Below are positions 40,619 to 52,684 of a stretch of DNA of 64,000 bases, piece after piece; the first letter of the stretch is position 1; every line of letters starts with the position of its first letter. The translations under genes and the position numbers were made by a program. This DNA is from Opisthorchis felineus (taxonomy: Eukaryota > Platyhelminthes > Trematoda > Opisthorchiida > Opisthorchiidae), in the NCBI GenBank assembly GCA_004794785.1, contig SJOL01008662.1:513305-577304 (forward strand), in the 5' to 3' direction. The notes under the pieces were generated by a model, which was given only the letters and a program-made list of their open reading frames with translations, ran no database searches and was not told the origin of the DNA.

Positions 40619-43600
40619 AACTAGATAGCAAACGAGTTCACCTGTTTTATCAGTCCAGGTTGAAGCATAAAAGAGAGCTTTGAATGCATTTAGAGCATAT
40701 TATACAACAAGATGTATAGTAAAGAAAACGATACTCACATGGACACAATAAAGTGTAGAAAGATAAGCCAGTGGCATCGACTAGCGAATTTTGCTTAAAC
40801 ATTCTTATAGCGAAGACAGACTAGTTGAGTTTAAGGACGTGAATATGTGGTAGTGAATTTAAGGTGTTTTAGGAGACATGAAAATCACTGGTTTACAACA
40901 TTCACGGATGTACCTACTCAGGACTAAAATGGTACTACTATGCGTCTAAAAGCCACTTCTTAGGAGGCAGATAATTAGACGCATTTTTTTGAGAGTTACC
41001 GATCATACATTTAAATAAAGCTTGACGTACCTTACTTTCGCATTTTATCGGAGCGTACTTGGCCAGGTTTTTTATTAGGCCACATTAGAAGCCGAAATTG
41101 AAGACATCTGTTTGACTAGTACTTAATTCAGATGAAAAAAAGCCTAACTTGATTAGCATTAAGATCTAAATCGTCAGTCATTTGCCCTCACTTGTTTACG
41201 TTATAAACCAGATGAAGAGAACTTTTATAACACTGTAATGATGTACTTAAACTCCTTTGGTAATCCAATCTGGTGGTTTGTTTTCCTCAGGTAACCGAGT
41301 TCAATATGATGTTTAATTCCCTTGAGCAGTGTTGCTCACGGCCGAGTTGTCTTAACTCGTATTACTTCCATTTTTTGCCTACAAATGAGCGAGCATGCTC
41401 TGAAGAAAACCAGCATCCACGAGAGATAAATTTACCGTCAACAGCACTGACAGAAGGTTGATAGACTTATATTATTATTTGTTATTCAGAATACTCATTA
41501 GATTGTTTCGTCGCCATTTGTCACGGTGGCTCCAGTTGAGCATTACAGATGACTAGAATCTCATCGTCAGCTGATCATGACCCGGCGTGCGAATTTCGTA
41601 ACCGTTTTGCTCGTTGGTTGAAGCATTGCTTTGGAGTTGAACCGAGCTTCTCATGTTTGGCCGTCTTCTTATTAGATCCAACTCTTTTTATTCTAGCTTA
41701 TACTAATTGACCGTGGCGAAAACCAAACTCTATTCAGCTGGAGCGTAAGGATGCTACTTTTAAACACGGTAGTCAGATCAGGATTGTGGAGCTTGACTAC
41801 CACTTATGGGTTTATCAGTAATCTAGTAAGCGTAACCGCCCTTTATCCACTTTGCGGTTTTGAAGAATTTTAGTCATTCTAAGTTCCAAACATAATAACA
41901 CGTGTGAATTAATTTGATCACAAGATACACTGAACTGTTTGCCGCTTTGCTGGATACTAAGAATAAGCGCTACCAGTGAAAAAAAACACAAGAACGGAGT
42001 TCGTTTTTTCGCTTGTGTTTGTCTGAACTGGAGTCCACCACAGGAGCCGCGTTTTTCCAACTTGTACTCATCTCTGAAGTAAACATCACGTAATGTCATT
42101 CCCACGGAGACCGTTGGGGGTGGTCACTTCTGAGAGTAAAACCAGAGTGTGTAAATGGATAGTATTGCTGGCTTAGCATTTTATCCGGTAAGCTCGTTCA
42201 CAAATACCTGTCTATTAATGTTTGCTCATGAAACCCGCTGCCGTCCATTCCAGTAGTTGAAAGCTCGAGGGCAGCTTCTATGGAGTAATGAATTAAAGTA
42301 CAAGGTGGTCGTGTAGTGTTTACGATATCAGAACTATTGAATTATTGAATTATTACCAAATTGTCAGAGCAAGGATATGAAACTGTATTAATATGTGTGC
42401 CACCTGGTCCTAAGTCGGGAATGGAAGTAGTAATCGTCTAAATTTTAAATTCAGACTGAGGGCAGATCATGTAACTTTTGGCTGGAAATTCTTGAGAACA
42501 AAAGTGAGCGTATTTTTATATCCACCGTTCTAAATCGGTACGTTTATAAAATTTTTGGACTAGTAACTTTGGCTCGCTTCAGAAACTCATGAGTAAACAA
42601 ACCTGGATAGCGTGATGGGGTTTCCAGTCTACAAACTCTCTATTCATAAGCTCGTTTGACCCAGGCGCTTTCAGTCACCTTTGTTCCCCTCATAGTCATC
42701 AATATAACAACACACTTCTGAGCACCGCTAACCAAAAAACTTCTGGGCTGCTTTAGGCTCTTTTACATATCCACACCAAGAAGTAAAGAAGGCAATGGCA
42801 CTACCAAACTAGCGGGTGCATTGCATTTTATCCAAAAACTACATATGTTTCTCCAGACAAGACCAGTGAACCTACCTAAGAAGCTACCTATGACCCTACC
42901 TCTGAAAAATGAGCCTGCGGATTTGAGTGAGCAGGGACATATTCTCAGCTCCAAATTAACTTTAAACTTAATTTAACCAAATTTAATTTAATTCACTCCA
43001 AAGTGAAATATTGAATATGTGGATCTTTGCGTTCCAATAGACACAATAACTTTATGGTAACAAAAGTTTGAGGTTCCTGGTAATTGCCCTAAATTGTATG
43101 ACACGCGTCACTCATTCCACAGGACCTGAATGGGTATCTATCTGATGGATTAGTATGTACTTTGATCAACAAAGTAATGAATTCTTATTCTTCACCTTGT
43201 ATTTTTTGAAATATCATTGTACATTTTGCTCAAGGTCTGCTGGTGCTTTCAGTACTACTTGTAATTATTTTTGCGCAATGGGATAATAAGAAGACCACTG
43301 TGGGTAGTTGGATGAATGACATTTTGGCCAACAATTATTCAGGTTTGAGCCTAAAGACCGTCAATTTAACTTTTCTATTCATGTCGCCTAACTTTATTAA
43401 TAATGTCTCGTAGTGTTGTATGCCATTTTACTTAATCACAGTACTCGGATAAAAAAATGTGCAATGCGTCAGCAGCGTATTGCTACGCGTACTCATTACG
43501 TATCTATGCACAAAAAGTATCAATAACAGCCGAGCTTGTGGTTCGAGGTTTCCTAACGCAACTCAGTTTTCAAAGTATACCTAGCGGACGGACAGCGGTG

Positions 43601-45696
43601 AGTTATGTGATGATGCTACGTCTAACTGTCACTGTGACCCCCAGCGCTGTATCCCGTAGATTCGTAGTTGCAATGTAAATGCAAGTGAATGTCAATCAAG
43701 CAACGTGGTAATACACCAACTTGGTGATTCTGTAGACAACGTATTAGTGTGCGCTAATTTCGACAGCCCAGTTTTGACAGTTTCGAGTCTGTTAATGTGT
43801 CATGACATCAGGTAAAGCCCATGCGAAGAATGCGGTCGACTGTCTATCAAGATTGGTTAGGGGAGCCTTAAACCATAGGACTAAGTCGATCGATTATGAG
43901 ATTATGATGTCTAGTACCAACATATATGCACAAACACCTATGGATGTCCAATGGTATGAAGGAGGCTGTAACCAAAATCCTTGAGAACCACTTTGTACCA
44001 CTGGTTGGTATGGTTGTTGTAGACATATAGAAGTAAGAAAACTTCCACTTCCATTTGGTTCAATAATTTTAGGCAGTTTAAAACTATCCAATTCTTCAAA
44101 AAGACAAAAGTACTGTGTTCAGAACTCAGGAAGATGCCAATACAATAAAAGCAAATTTCTTTCTATCAAATGAGGTCAAAAATAACAAAATGGAAGCCGA
44201 GTAAAAAAACCTACTCAGACTGATTCCAAAGGATATTTCGGGTCACGGATCAGACATCTTTCTGCAAGGACAAACGTAAATCCATTGAAACAATCTGGAG
44301 TGGTTCAAAAGCCATTTGGTGCAAAATGAGTTTAAATGTTTTAGTTGCTCAGTCGGAATATCGGGCTTATCAACAAACAAATGTATACATCAGTATATAA
44401 GGTCCGAAAACAACAGTGTACATTATCTTTGGTCTAGGTGAGAACGATTGAGCAGTGGGCTCCATAAAGAGCACAAATATGGTCGCTAAATCTTTGCTTC
44501 GTAGTGCACAAAAAGCCCTAGTAGATGAAGAACACGAAACAAATTGAAATTGGTGAAATTTTACCTAGTTTACTGTTGGACGCTGCACTTTACACCGTAA
44601 CTCACCAAACACATTCTGTTTCATACAACAGCGTTGATGGTGCACTAAATTTCGCTGTCAATTTTGAAGAGCCACATCTTAAAACGATGAACGCAAGTGG
44701 ACGTTCTTCCAAGGAGCCAGTGTGGGCACATCTTTTTAACCCATTAAAGACAACAAGTTATTGAGTTCGCATAAGTGACTGTTTTTCTGATCATCGAATA
44801 ATTCAGAGAAAAATATCGCATTACACTCAAAATCATAGCATATACGTTGGAAGACCCACAATATTTTCATCGTTTATCACAATTGAATTTTTTTGTTGAT
44901 GTTAAAGGAAATACCTCCTACTGGTGTATGTAATCAGTTTCGCAGCAGTCAATCTTAGTATTTCCAGTACTTCAAGCTTCTGGCTTCAAAGTGCACACCA
45001 CTGGATCTAAATGGTGTTTAATATGAAACAACGGTATCGTGGCCTAGTTCTACCGGTAAGTGTCATGGCCTCTCTGATCAGAGGATTTGAAACGGCTTGA
45101 ATTCTTTTATCGGTAGCGTACTGTAGCTATCGCTTATAAAGGCTGACGCCGATGAGCTTGCTTTGATGAAATTACTGGAAGAGAATTCTTTTCCGTGGTA
45201 GGTACTGAGATTCCGTACTGCATTAAGTGCCACGAATTCTGGTAACTTGATCGTGTGCTCCGTGTACCTAGTTGTCGTTAACCGGAAAGAATAACTTTCA
45301 CACGCAAAAGCTGAAGTGCTATACCCGAAGGACGAACAGATTATGACATGCATCAAAAGGATCGATGAGGCGATGAAAAGTGTGAAGGCATTGGGCGAAG
45401 ACTATTTTTTAGATGAAGTCCACCCAATAGTGTTTATGAAAATTGCAAGATATGCGATCAGATTAATTTCAGAGGAATTTGTGTCCCTAGATTCTAGCCA
45501 CTGTAAGAAGCTCAAATAGACACCTAACATTCGTACAAAGTAGCACCAAATTCATTTTCGCTTCAAAATGTAAGTTCTCTATGTATCAATGATCGTCCCA
45601 TATTCGTTGGGATGATAAAACACTAAAGAAAGAGTCGTTTATTGAGACCATCTGGACACCAGTTAAAAGTATCGTAATCTCAAGAAAAAGGGTAAT
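40619..45696. other. Non-coding stretch upstream of TTBK exon A
   Basis: Would hold the TTBK promoter and any upstream exons. I see no core promoter element that I would defend and no minus-strand exon with a strong donor joining exon A. Short frames at 41815-42105 (minus) and 44525-44764 (plus) lack splice or family support. Confidence 0.4.
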
Positions 45697-46286
45697 CACT
45701 CAAAGTGGAAAACTAATCAATCTAAGAGAACGAAAAACAATCACGCTACGGTTACGCACAGCGCACAGGTTGGTTCCCATCACGTGGAACAAACAAGTGG
45801 GATGAGGTTTAAATGGATTCTCTCCAAATGTGATACTGACACGACACTTGCATGAGGGAATTGAAGAAAGTGGGAACAGAACTCAAGACATGACTTTGCA
45901 CCGACGCCGGCTAAACTGCATTAGCTCAATACGGCTGAAATGTACTGAAGCCACAGCCATGAGTTAGGAATGTTTACCATGGGTTTGTCCTGAGCAGAAC
46001 GAAGGAGTAAAACACGTGCTCGTTGGGTCAAGCAATGGCACGCACATTGTGAAGCAAAAACAGATTGTCCAACCACTGAATCAAAACCCTGCTGATCTGT
46101 ACCCTCGATAGCAACGAAGTTAGGTTCACATCGATGGAAATCATGTATCCACGCTAGATAAAGCGGAGACACTAAGAATGCATGCTCTACCTCAATGGAA
46201 TTGTCTGCATCATGTGATTAGTGGGGTTAGTGGTTACGCTGTGGATTAGATGCGTACTCTCTCTTGCAGTCGTTAAAGCAGCCTCG
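45697..46286 (+). repeat. Left arm of long inverted repeat (fold-back element)
   Basis: The reverse complement of this arm recurs at 46616-47097 with high but imperfect identity over its whole length. Matching anchors include TTAGTGGTTACGCTGTGGAT, GCATGCATTCTTAGTGTCTC, GCTAAACTGCATTAGCTCAA and the outer CACTCAA. It carries an extra block of about 107 bp (46004-46110) between GAACGAA and GCAACGAAG that the right arm lacks. The arm has short minus-strand frames only. Confidence 0.9.
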
Positions 46287-46615
46287 CTAGCTCCAGGTGT
46301 AACAGTGAGTAGTTGTACGAGCATATCAACCTCCAGGGCGACAAAGGTGAAGTTGGAACGGGTTTTTCAAATTACCTCCATCCTCCTGATAGGGAAGCAG
46401 ATATTCAATGCATTTTAGATAAATGTGATGGGACTATTGTTGTGAGTGTTTCTCTGGTGTCCCTGAAGTTTGTGTCACACTGGAGCAAGTGATATCATCT
46501 AAAAGCACCAGCCGACTGACTTTGTAAGCTGTATATGAACAGATATCTTCATATCATTTAGTGAATAAGATATCTCCCACTGATTGTCTGTAAAGCGGAA
46601 AGTCGACGTGTGAGT
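46287..46615 (+). mobile_element. Spacer between inverted arms
   Basis: About 329 bp of unique sequence between the arms. No transposase motif or long open frame is seen. Long arms with a small non-coding centre suggest a non-autonomous fold-back transposon; origin by inverted duplication is the alternative. Confidence 0.5.
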
Positions 46616-47097
46616 CGAGGCTGCTTTAACGACTGCAATAGGGAGTACGCATCTAATCCACAGCGTAACCACTAACCCCACTAATCACACTATCCAGACA
46701 ATTCCACTGAGGTGGAGCATGCATTCTTAGTGTCTCCGCTTTATCTAGCGTAGATACATGAGTTCCACCGATATGAACCTAACTTCGTTGCTTCGTTCTG
46801 CCCAGAACAACCCATGGTAAACATTCCTAACTCATGGCTGTGGCTTCAGTACAGTTCAGCCGTATTGAGCTAATGCAGTTTAGCCGGCGTCGGTGCAAAG
46901 TCATGTCTTGAGTTCTGTTCCCACTTTCTTCAATTCCCTCATGCAAGTGTCGTGTCAGTATCACATTTGGGGAGAATCCATTTAAACCTCATCCCACTTG
47001 TTTGTTCCACGTGACGGGAACCAATCTGCGAGCTGTGCGTAACCGTAGCGTGGTTGTTTTTCGTGCTCTTGGATTGATCAGTCTTCCACATTGAGTG
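46616..47097 (-). repeat. Right arm of long inverted repeat
   Basis: Reverse-complement partner of 45697-46286, shorter by about 108 bp because it lacks the block at 46004-46110. Similarity fades beyond TTGAGTG at 47097, although weak traces may run another 50-100 bp outward. Confidence 0.9.
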
Positions 47098-47308
47098 AAT
47101 ATTCTTCTTGTTGAAGCAGTGATTCCTTCGCCTGAATTTCAGATATTTTAGTGTTTCTGTCACTGATGTCAGTGGTGAGGAGTATCCGATAGACGATCCT
47201 CCAAGGCAATTTCGATGTTGAATCGAAGACTACTTGTACTCTAAACTTCATTTTAACTTTGGCTGCACACACGTGGTGCAAGCGGGCCCCCCTCCATTGT
47301 TCATCCAA
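47078..47308 (-). pseudogene. Possible BEL/Pao-type reverse transcriptase scrap
   Basis: A 76-codon frame that overlaps the outer end of the right arm. It contains KFRVQVVFDSTSKLPW, which resembles the RVVFD-S-S-K motif at the start of BEL/Pao reverse transcriptases. The usual SLND and GPDL motifs are not seen. Weak, motif-level resemblance only. Confidence 0.2.
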
Positions 47309-50300
47309 AGAGACTAAGTAAGATTAGTTAGTTGACCATAGTTCTTAGCAGTTCGTGGATTTTCAATGGTCATACAAAAAACTGGTTTCACTCCTTGATG
47401 GGGAGAATTTCATCTGAGGCGGGTAATTCTGGATCACTTCATAAGCTTTGAAACTAATATTTCGCAAAATCGATAGAGTGGATTTTCCTAAGATTAATTG
47501 AAGTCTTCTGGACACTTCACTCAGGCTTACATCGGATCGACGATTTTCATAGTTTTGGTCTCGTAACACCAAATAAACTAACCGTATGAGCATAAGGGGA
47601 ATGCATTTCTGAGGTCACTGTTTACGGACATCGCCGCACACAACCAGTCGATAAAAGATGGCGTTATGCAGTCGTCCCAGTTTTGCGCTTAGGTGCATCA
47701 AAACAAAAAACCCAACCGTCTGACCTTTCCAGCCAACTGACGCAAAAATCATTTGTCACTCATATGATGCTAAAAACATTAGGCCTTTTTATACAAGCGT
47801 ACGGTATGGCCTGAGCTCGCACAACCAGATTTTCATGACTTTTATCTGCGAAAGCCCTATGGACAGCGAAGCTCTTGTTCATTTCATGAATGCGCGAACT
47901 CTAAACCTTAGTTTCCATCCAAGAATAAAAGGATAAAAGGCAAGATCTTAATACAACAAACACAACGTGCTTTAGGCGAGTCAGTTTTCACGAAAGACCA
48001 AAGATCAAACAAAAGGAATAGTGCGTTTGTAGTAGCAATAGCTTGTGTATTCTATTATGAGAACTCCGGAATAGGTTGATTCAAAAATGACATAACGACC
48101 CTTTTTACCGGCCAAGCAACCGTAACAGGCAGGGCATCCGACAGGTTTTTGGACTGAGTCTTCTAAGTTTGCTTTTTCAGTCGTTCATATTTGAAGCATT
48201 GATCCAGTGACATTTTACAGAATGTCAATAAAGCAATTAACCCTGTAAAGCACAAAGTTCGTTGAGTTTGAAATGCGAAGTGGCATAATTTTTTTCAGTC
48301 ACCTTTCCTCTAATGACAAACTGTTACACCAGATTCGAATGTCTGTGTCATCAACAAACAAAATCTAGAATAACCAACTTGCAACATCTACTGTCGAAGA
48401 ACAACCAGCTTTAGTTTCTAAGGCGTGTTCATTTTCGTTATCTACTTCCGGTAGAAGATTCAAAGTCTAAAGATTTCTTGTCTATCCGTTTTGAGTCATA
48501 TGTGACCGAAAGAGATTGCTTTGTGTAACTTTGTAGTCTGGTATGCGGAGACGTATGTCAGTGAATGTTTTCACTTGGATGGAGGCACCGTTTGTTAATC
48601 AGTCTTTCGGCGTAAAGTTTTTTAGCTCCTTAGTAAATGCTTTCAATCATGCACTTAAAGAAAAAGCAGAAGATCGCCGATTCAAGCTCGGCTGCTTCTT
48701 GGAAAAAATGTGTGACAAATGATATTGCTGACGGAAGTTAAAAAGGACCAACTCCCTTTGCGATACACGTGATGATGGAGAGATGACTAGAAAGAATAAC
48801 GAAGGCCCGAATATCTGCCCTCTAAAATTTGTAACTGTAAATCTTAGAACAGAGTCCCATGAACACTATGAGCTATGAGGCCATGTATTTAGGACGATGG
48901 AAACCATTTGGAATCTGCAATAAGATAAACAAAACCGTGATATCAGAAGTATCCTTTCGGTGTTCCATCAATCAGACCTGCCTTGATACTAACTGCTTGA
49001 AGTGGAGAACAGAATGTGGCAGTGAAATATCGCTAACCTGGTTTTCATTTAGTTTCTGTCTGACATTTAAAAAAAAATCATTTTTCGCAAGCATATTCAA
49101 CTTAAAATGAAATACACTTAAGTATGCTGTATTGCGCTGCGCTTTTTATATACAGTGCTACTTTTACTTCGTTGTTGAAAATGAGGACTGGACGCAAAGC
49201 TAGGACTGATTTTTTCAGATTATAGGGCTCTCCGTATTTTACTCTGGTGCCTCTCAGATGAACGTAACGACGAAAATCAGTATGCTACTTGCAAATCCGC
49301 CGGACATGCAAGAAATATGGTATACCTGTTAGATTAGTAATATCTTTATATCTTGTTCATCACGGAAAACAAGAATGGAGTAATGAGATGCCCTATCGTA
49401 GACCTGAAAAAGCCAAGTGTGTATATTGGGGAGGGTCTGATTCTCATAGGCTATAATTAAGCGTCTGCAAAGCTCTAATCAAATATCCACTCAATACTTC
49501 GTCTGGAATCCGATCTACGCAGAACTTTTCTTGAGAAAATTGGGTTTCCTATTGTTATTGTTGGGAGGCTTTGATTGCAGTTACTTTAGAGTTGAGCTGC
49601 CGCGCTTTGTGACGAAACCTACTTGTCATCTGCAGTTTACAGGCAAAACCATGTAAAACTGGTTTAGGCAGCAAGGCTCATTCAGTGGCAGCGGACTGTC
49701 CGCACATCTTGAACTTCGTCCATGCCTGTAGCTATACTTACTGAAGCAGCCCCTTATTAAAATCTACTATTATTAATTAGTAGACAGAGACGAGACAAAT
49801 TATCTCCCAATTGAGAGGTAGGTGGTCCAAACAAACAACTGTCCATTAGACTGTTTGTGACCAGAATTGATTGAGCTGATACTACCACTAAACTTTTCCT
49901 CGTTTCGCTCGATAGAAATAGACTAAAGGGCAACCACAACTGGAGAATTTGCCTTAATTTGTGCTAAACACTAATTGCTTTCAGAAGAATTAATCGAACA
50001 ACAATGCAGAAAACACAAAATTCAACTTTCGTAACAAGAAATGTTGGAAGTCGTGCGGCCAAATATGACTAAAATTGTAGTTTGGTTGACTCAACCTACA
50101 AATTACCTATACTACCCTAAGATGGATATCATCCTCTCGTCTACCTGATGACCACAATTTTGCCTTTTCACAGAACAAACTTGATCAAAATCTGCACCCC
50201 CTCATTGTTTTTCAAAAGAAGCTTGAACCTTTGTCCGAATATCTTGAACAAGTTGGATACTTTCCAGGCATCTTCAAGTTCGTGTTCTGGACATTCCCGT

Positions 50301-50577
50301 CACTCGGACAGTTCTTTATGAACTGGATTGATGGTCAAACATCCCATCCTTTGGCGGACGATTTGTAACGAAATGGTAACGCATATTTGCAATCTGCAGC
50401 AACTAAACCGGTTACTTTCGGTTCTACACACTAGGTACTTCTCATAGCTTTTCTCAGTTAACTGGGTTCATTTAACCTTATCAGTCTCTGGCATGTCTAT
50501 GAAGAAGTGTCATCAACTCGTGCTGCAGCTTCTAAACAATATGCTTCGTCATAGTTACGTAGACGTTAGCTCTCTAG
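47309..50577. other. Non-coding stretch
   Basis: No supported gene or repeat. A minus frame at 47363-47593 is protein-like but unbounded by splice sites. Confidence 0.4.
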
Positions 50578-50664
50578 ATGCAACTAACATTCAAAGATTT
50601 CCTTCTCCCAAACACTTTCATGCCAATTTTAAACATATCGGAAGAGGAGTCAGAAGATTACCAA
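50578..50664 (+). CDS. Candidate exon 1 of plus-strand gene near 51 kb
   Basis: Starts ATG right after GCTCTCTAG and runs 29 codons to a strong donor TACCAA|GTAAGT, phase 0. It encodes a hydrophobic stretch (TFKDFLLPNTFMPILNI) and then an acidic SEEESEDYQ. Either the ATG is a start or the CTCTAG is an acceptor. Its phase fits the next candidate exon. Confidence 0.4.
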
Positions 50665-51633
50665 GTAAGTGGACCATTCTACGTGGATAAAACCAGGACT
50701 CCCGGTTACAGAAATAAAAAAGCTAAAAAATGTCCTTTCATAGCTGAACTTCAGCCCCCTGTGTGACCAAACTGCACGGAACGGCTGTTTCCCCCATGTT
50801 TGATATCATCTGCGATGCACTACCAACGTAAATTTGATTGTGTACAGACTCACAGTTTTCCGGATAGGAAGCTGAGCACAGTTAATCAGCTGTCTGTGGC
50901 CGGTTCGTAGTATGAAAAACTCCTAGTTCCATTCATCACATGAACATGTTACTGGATGGGACAATCATCATCGGATTACGTGATGCAAAGTAAAGCACGG
51001 AAGATATGAATGCACGTAACGGAGACGGTTGGTCAGGCAGCCATTTACCGGTCATAGTGTTCTAAAGCCTAAACTGAAGCTAGATACGTTCTAGAAGTTC
51101 GCAAGATGCGAGAAGCGTGAACTTCTCGCTGATATCCGCTCCTTTAGGCTGGTTGTCACTTTTGTGGGCACCGGTAGGATAAAACTACTCCATCTTCGGT
51201 TCGATAAAATGGTACAAACACATGTGCTGTCAAAAATCTACAAGGATTTTAGTCAATGCAACCGACATGAGTGACCCTTAACACTCTACAACGGCGGAAT
51301 AATAACTTGCCAACCAAAGTTCCAAACACCTTCTTATTTACTCTGCGCTCATATCGTTCTAGGTGAAAGGTGGCTGAATCACTGAAATAAGGAACATGTG
51401 TTATGCCTGAGTTGCACCCAAAGTGCTTGTTTTGCTCAAATCCAAAGTATTCACGCTGTTTTCACCAGTGGTTACCTGAGATAGGTCACAGATTCCGGTT
51501 TTATCCCTTCCCATTATGTTTGCATTGCATTTCTCCATGTTTGACAAACAGCAAGGAACAATTCGGAGTAGAATGGCTCCCGCATCCTGCCGTTATTACT
51601 TAAAAATAAGGAAAAAATTAAGTGCTTTTTCAG

Positions 51634-51802
51634 CTTCGATTAGAATCTATCCCATTCACAGTCCGTTCTGCTGGAAACACTAAGCTCACAAAAGTGAAAA
51701 ATAACCAATATGAGCCGAAGCCACATGGAATACAGGTTGTTTGGATGCGCCTAAATGACCAAAACCTTAAATGTATTTATTCATCAGCCCAAAACTTTTG
51801 TG
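51634..51802 (+). CDS. Candidate exon 2 of plus-strand gene near 51 kb
   Basis: Acceptor AAGTGCTTTTTCAG|CTT and donor TTTTGTG|GTAAGG bound 56 codons plus one base. Joined to 50664 in phase 0 it reads smoothly: EDYQ-LRLESIPFTV. Strands such as GIQVVWMRLND and LKCIYSSAQN suggest an extracellular beta fold with a Cys in the position of an Ig strand B. The next exon should enter in phase 1; I did not find it. Confidence 0.5.
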
Positions 51803-52560
51803 GTAAGGCTTGCTGCTGTATCCGGTCTCGAACACTTTTATTGGTGGACTCCTACTTAATGACAGTGCTGCGGAATATGGTTAGCTCTGACGCGTTACTT
51901 GGTAATTAGTCCATAGCCAAACTTCGCGAGCAGACCAATACCCAACTCTCGATCAATCGAGAAAGCTAGTTCCATGCAATAAAACATTTTCACATTTCAG
52001 TGTGAAATCGAACTGCCCGGATTCTATTTTTGTGTGAGGCACATTCGAGTCATGGCAGCTTCTGAACAAACTTCATTTGGCCACAAGTCTTTTTGCTTTC
52101 CATCGACAAGCTCTACCTTAAAATCTTTGTCTTTTAGTGCACGCTGCTCATTGCGCTTTGGAGCATCGGGTCACTGGCAGAGGTCAGCCAATAAGATGAA
52201 AAATGTTTCTAGATAGGTTTGTTTGTTCACTCATTGTCTCCAACTTTTCATCATCAACAAACTCAGTTAAAGTTAAGCTGCTGATAAGTTAAAAGCGCAC
52301 TTGTTCATCATTGAAAACTTTACACTTTTATACACGAGCATCATGCGATCGATCGAGCTACATACACCTAATGAGTCCTCTCTGAGGCAGAAACAGCGGT
52401 AGATTGCGTTTACCAGCAGTGGTACATCAGTTTCCCGTTTACCATATTTGTTTGTCCTGTCTAAATCGGCAAACTACTGCTTAAGCAGAATATCCCTCTT
52501 TGTGATAATTATCCTGACTGATATGGGTATTAATTTTGTAAATTTTTACACTGAATTCAG

Positions 52561-52684
52561 CTGGAGTGACACACTATCAAGTGGACAGTATTTCTTCCGC
52601 TGTGAACTTTCAAAGACAAACGGTGTTGTACGTAAAAAGCAGAACGTAACAGATTCACTGGTCTTCATGGCAACTGAACTCTGA
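52561..52684 (+). CDS. Candidate terminal exon of plus-strand gene, Ig-like end
   Basis: Acceptor TTTTTACACTGAATTCAG|C, then 40 codons to TGA at 52682-52684. It encodes WSDTLSSGQYFFRCELSKTN, resembling the D-S-G-x-Y-x-C strand F of immunoglobulin domains, and ends VFMATEL with an N-glycosylation site (NVT). The acceptor is phase 2, so at least one exon between 51803 and 52560 is missing from this model. No membrane span or GPI signal is visible in it. Confidence 0.4.

Noticed and set aside
41511..41640. Possible second tRNA-like SINE (TGGCTCCAGTTGAG and TGCGAATTTCG as box A and B)
   Set aside because: Both boxes are poor matches, there is no hammerhead downstream and no second copy in the window.
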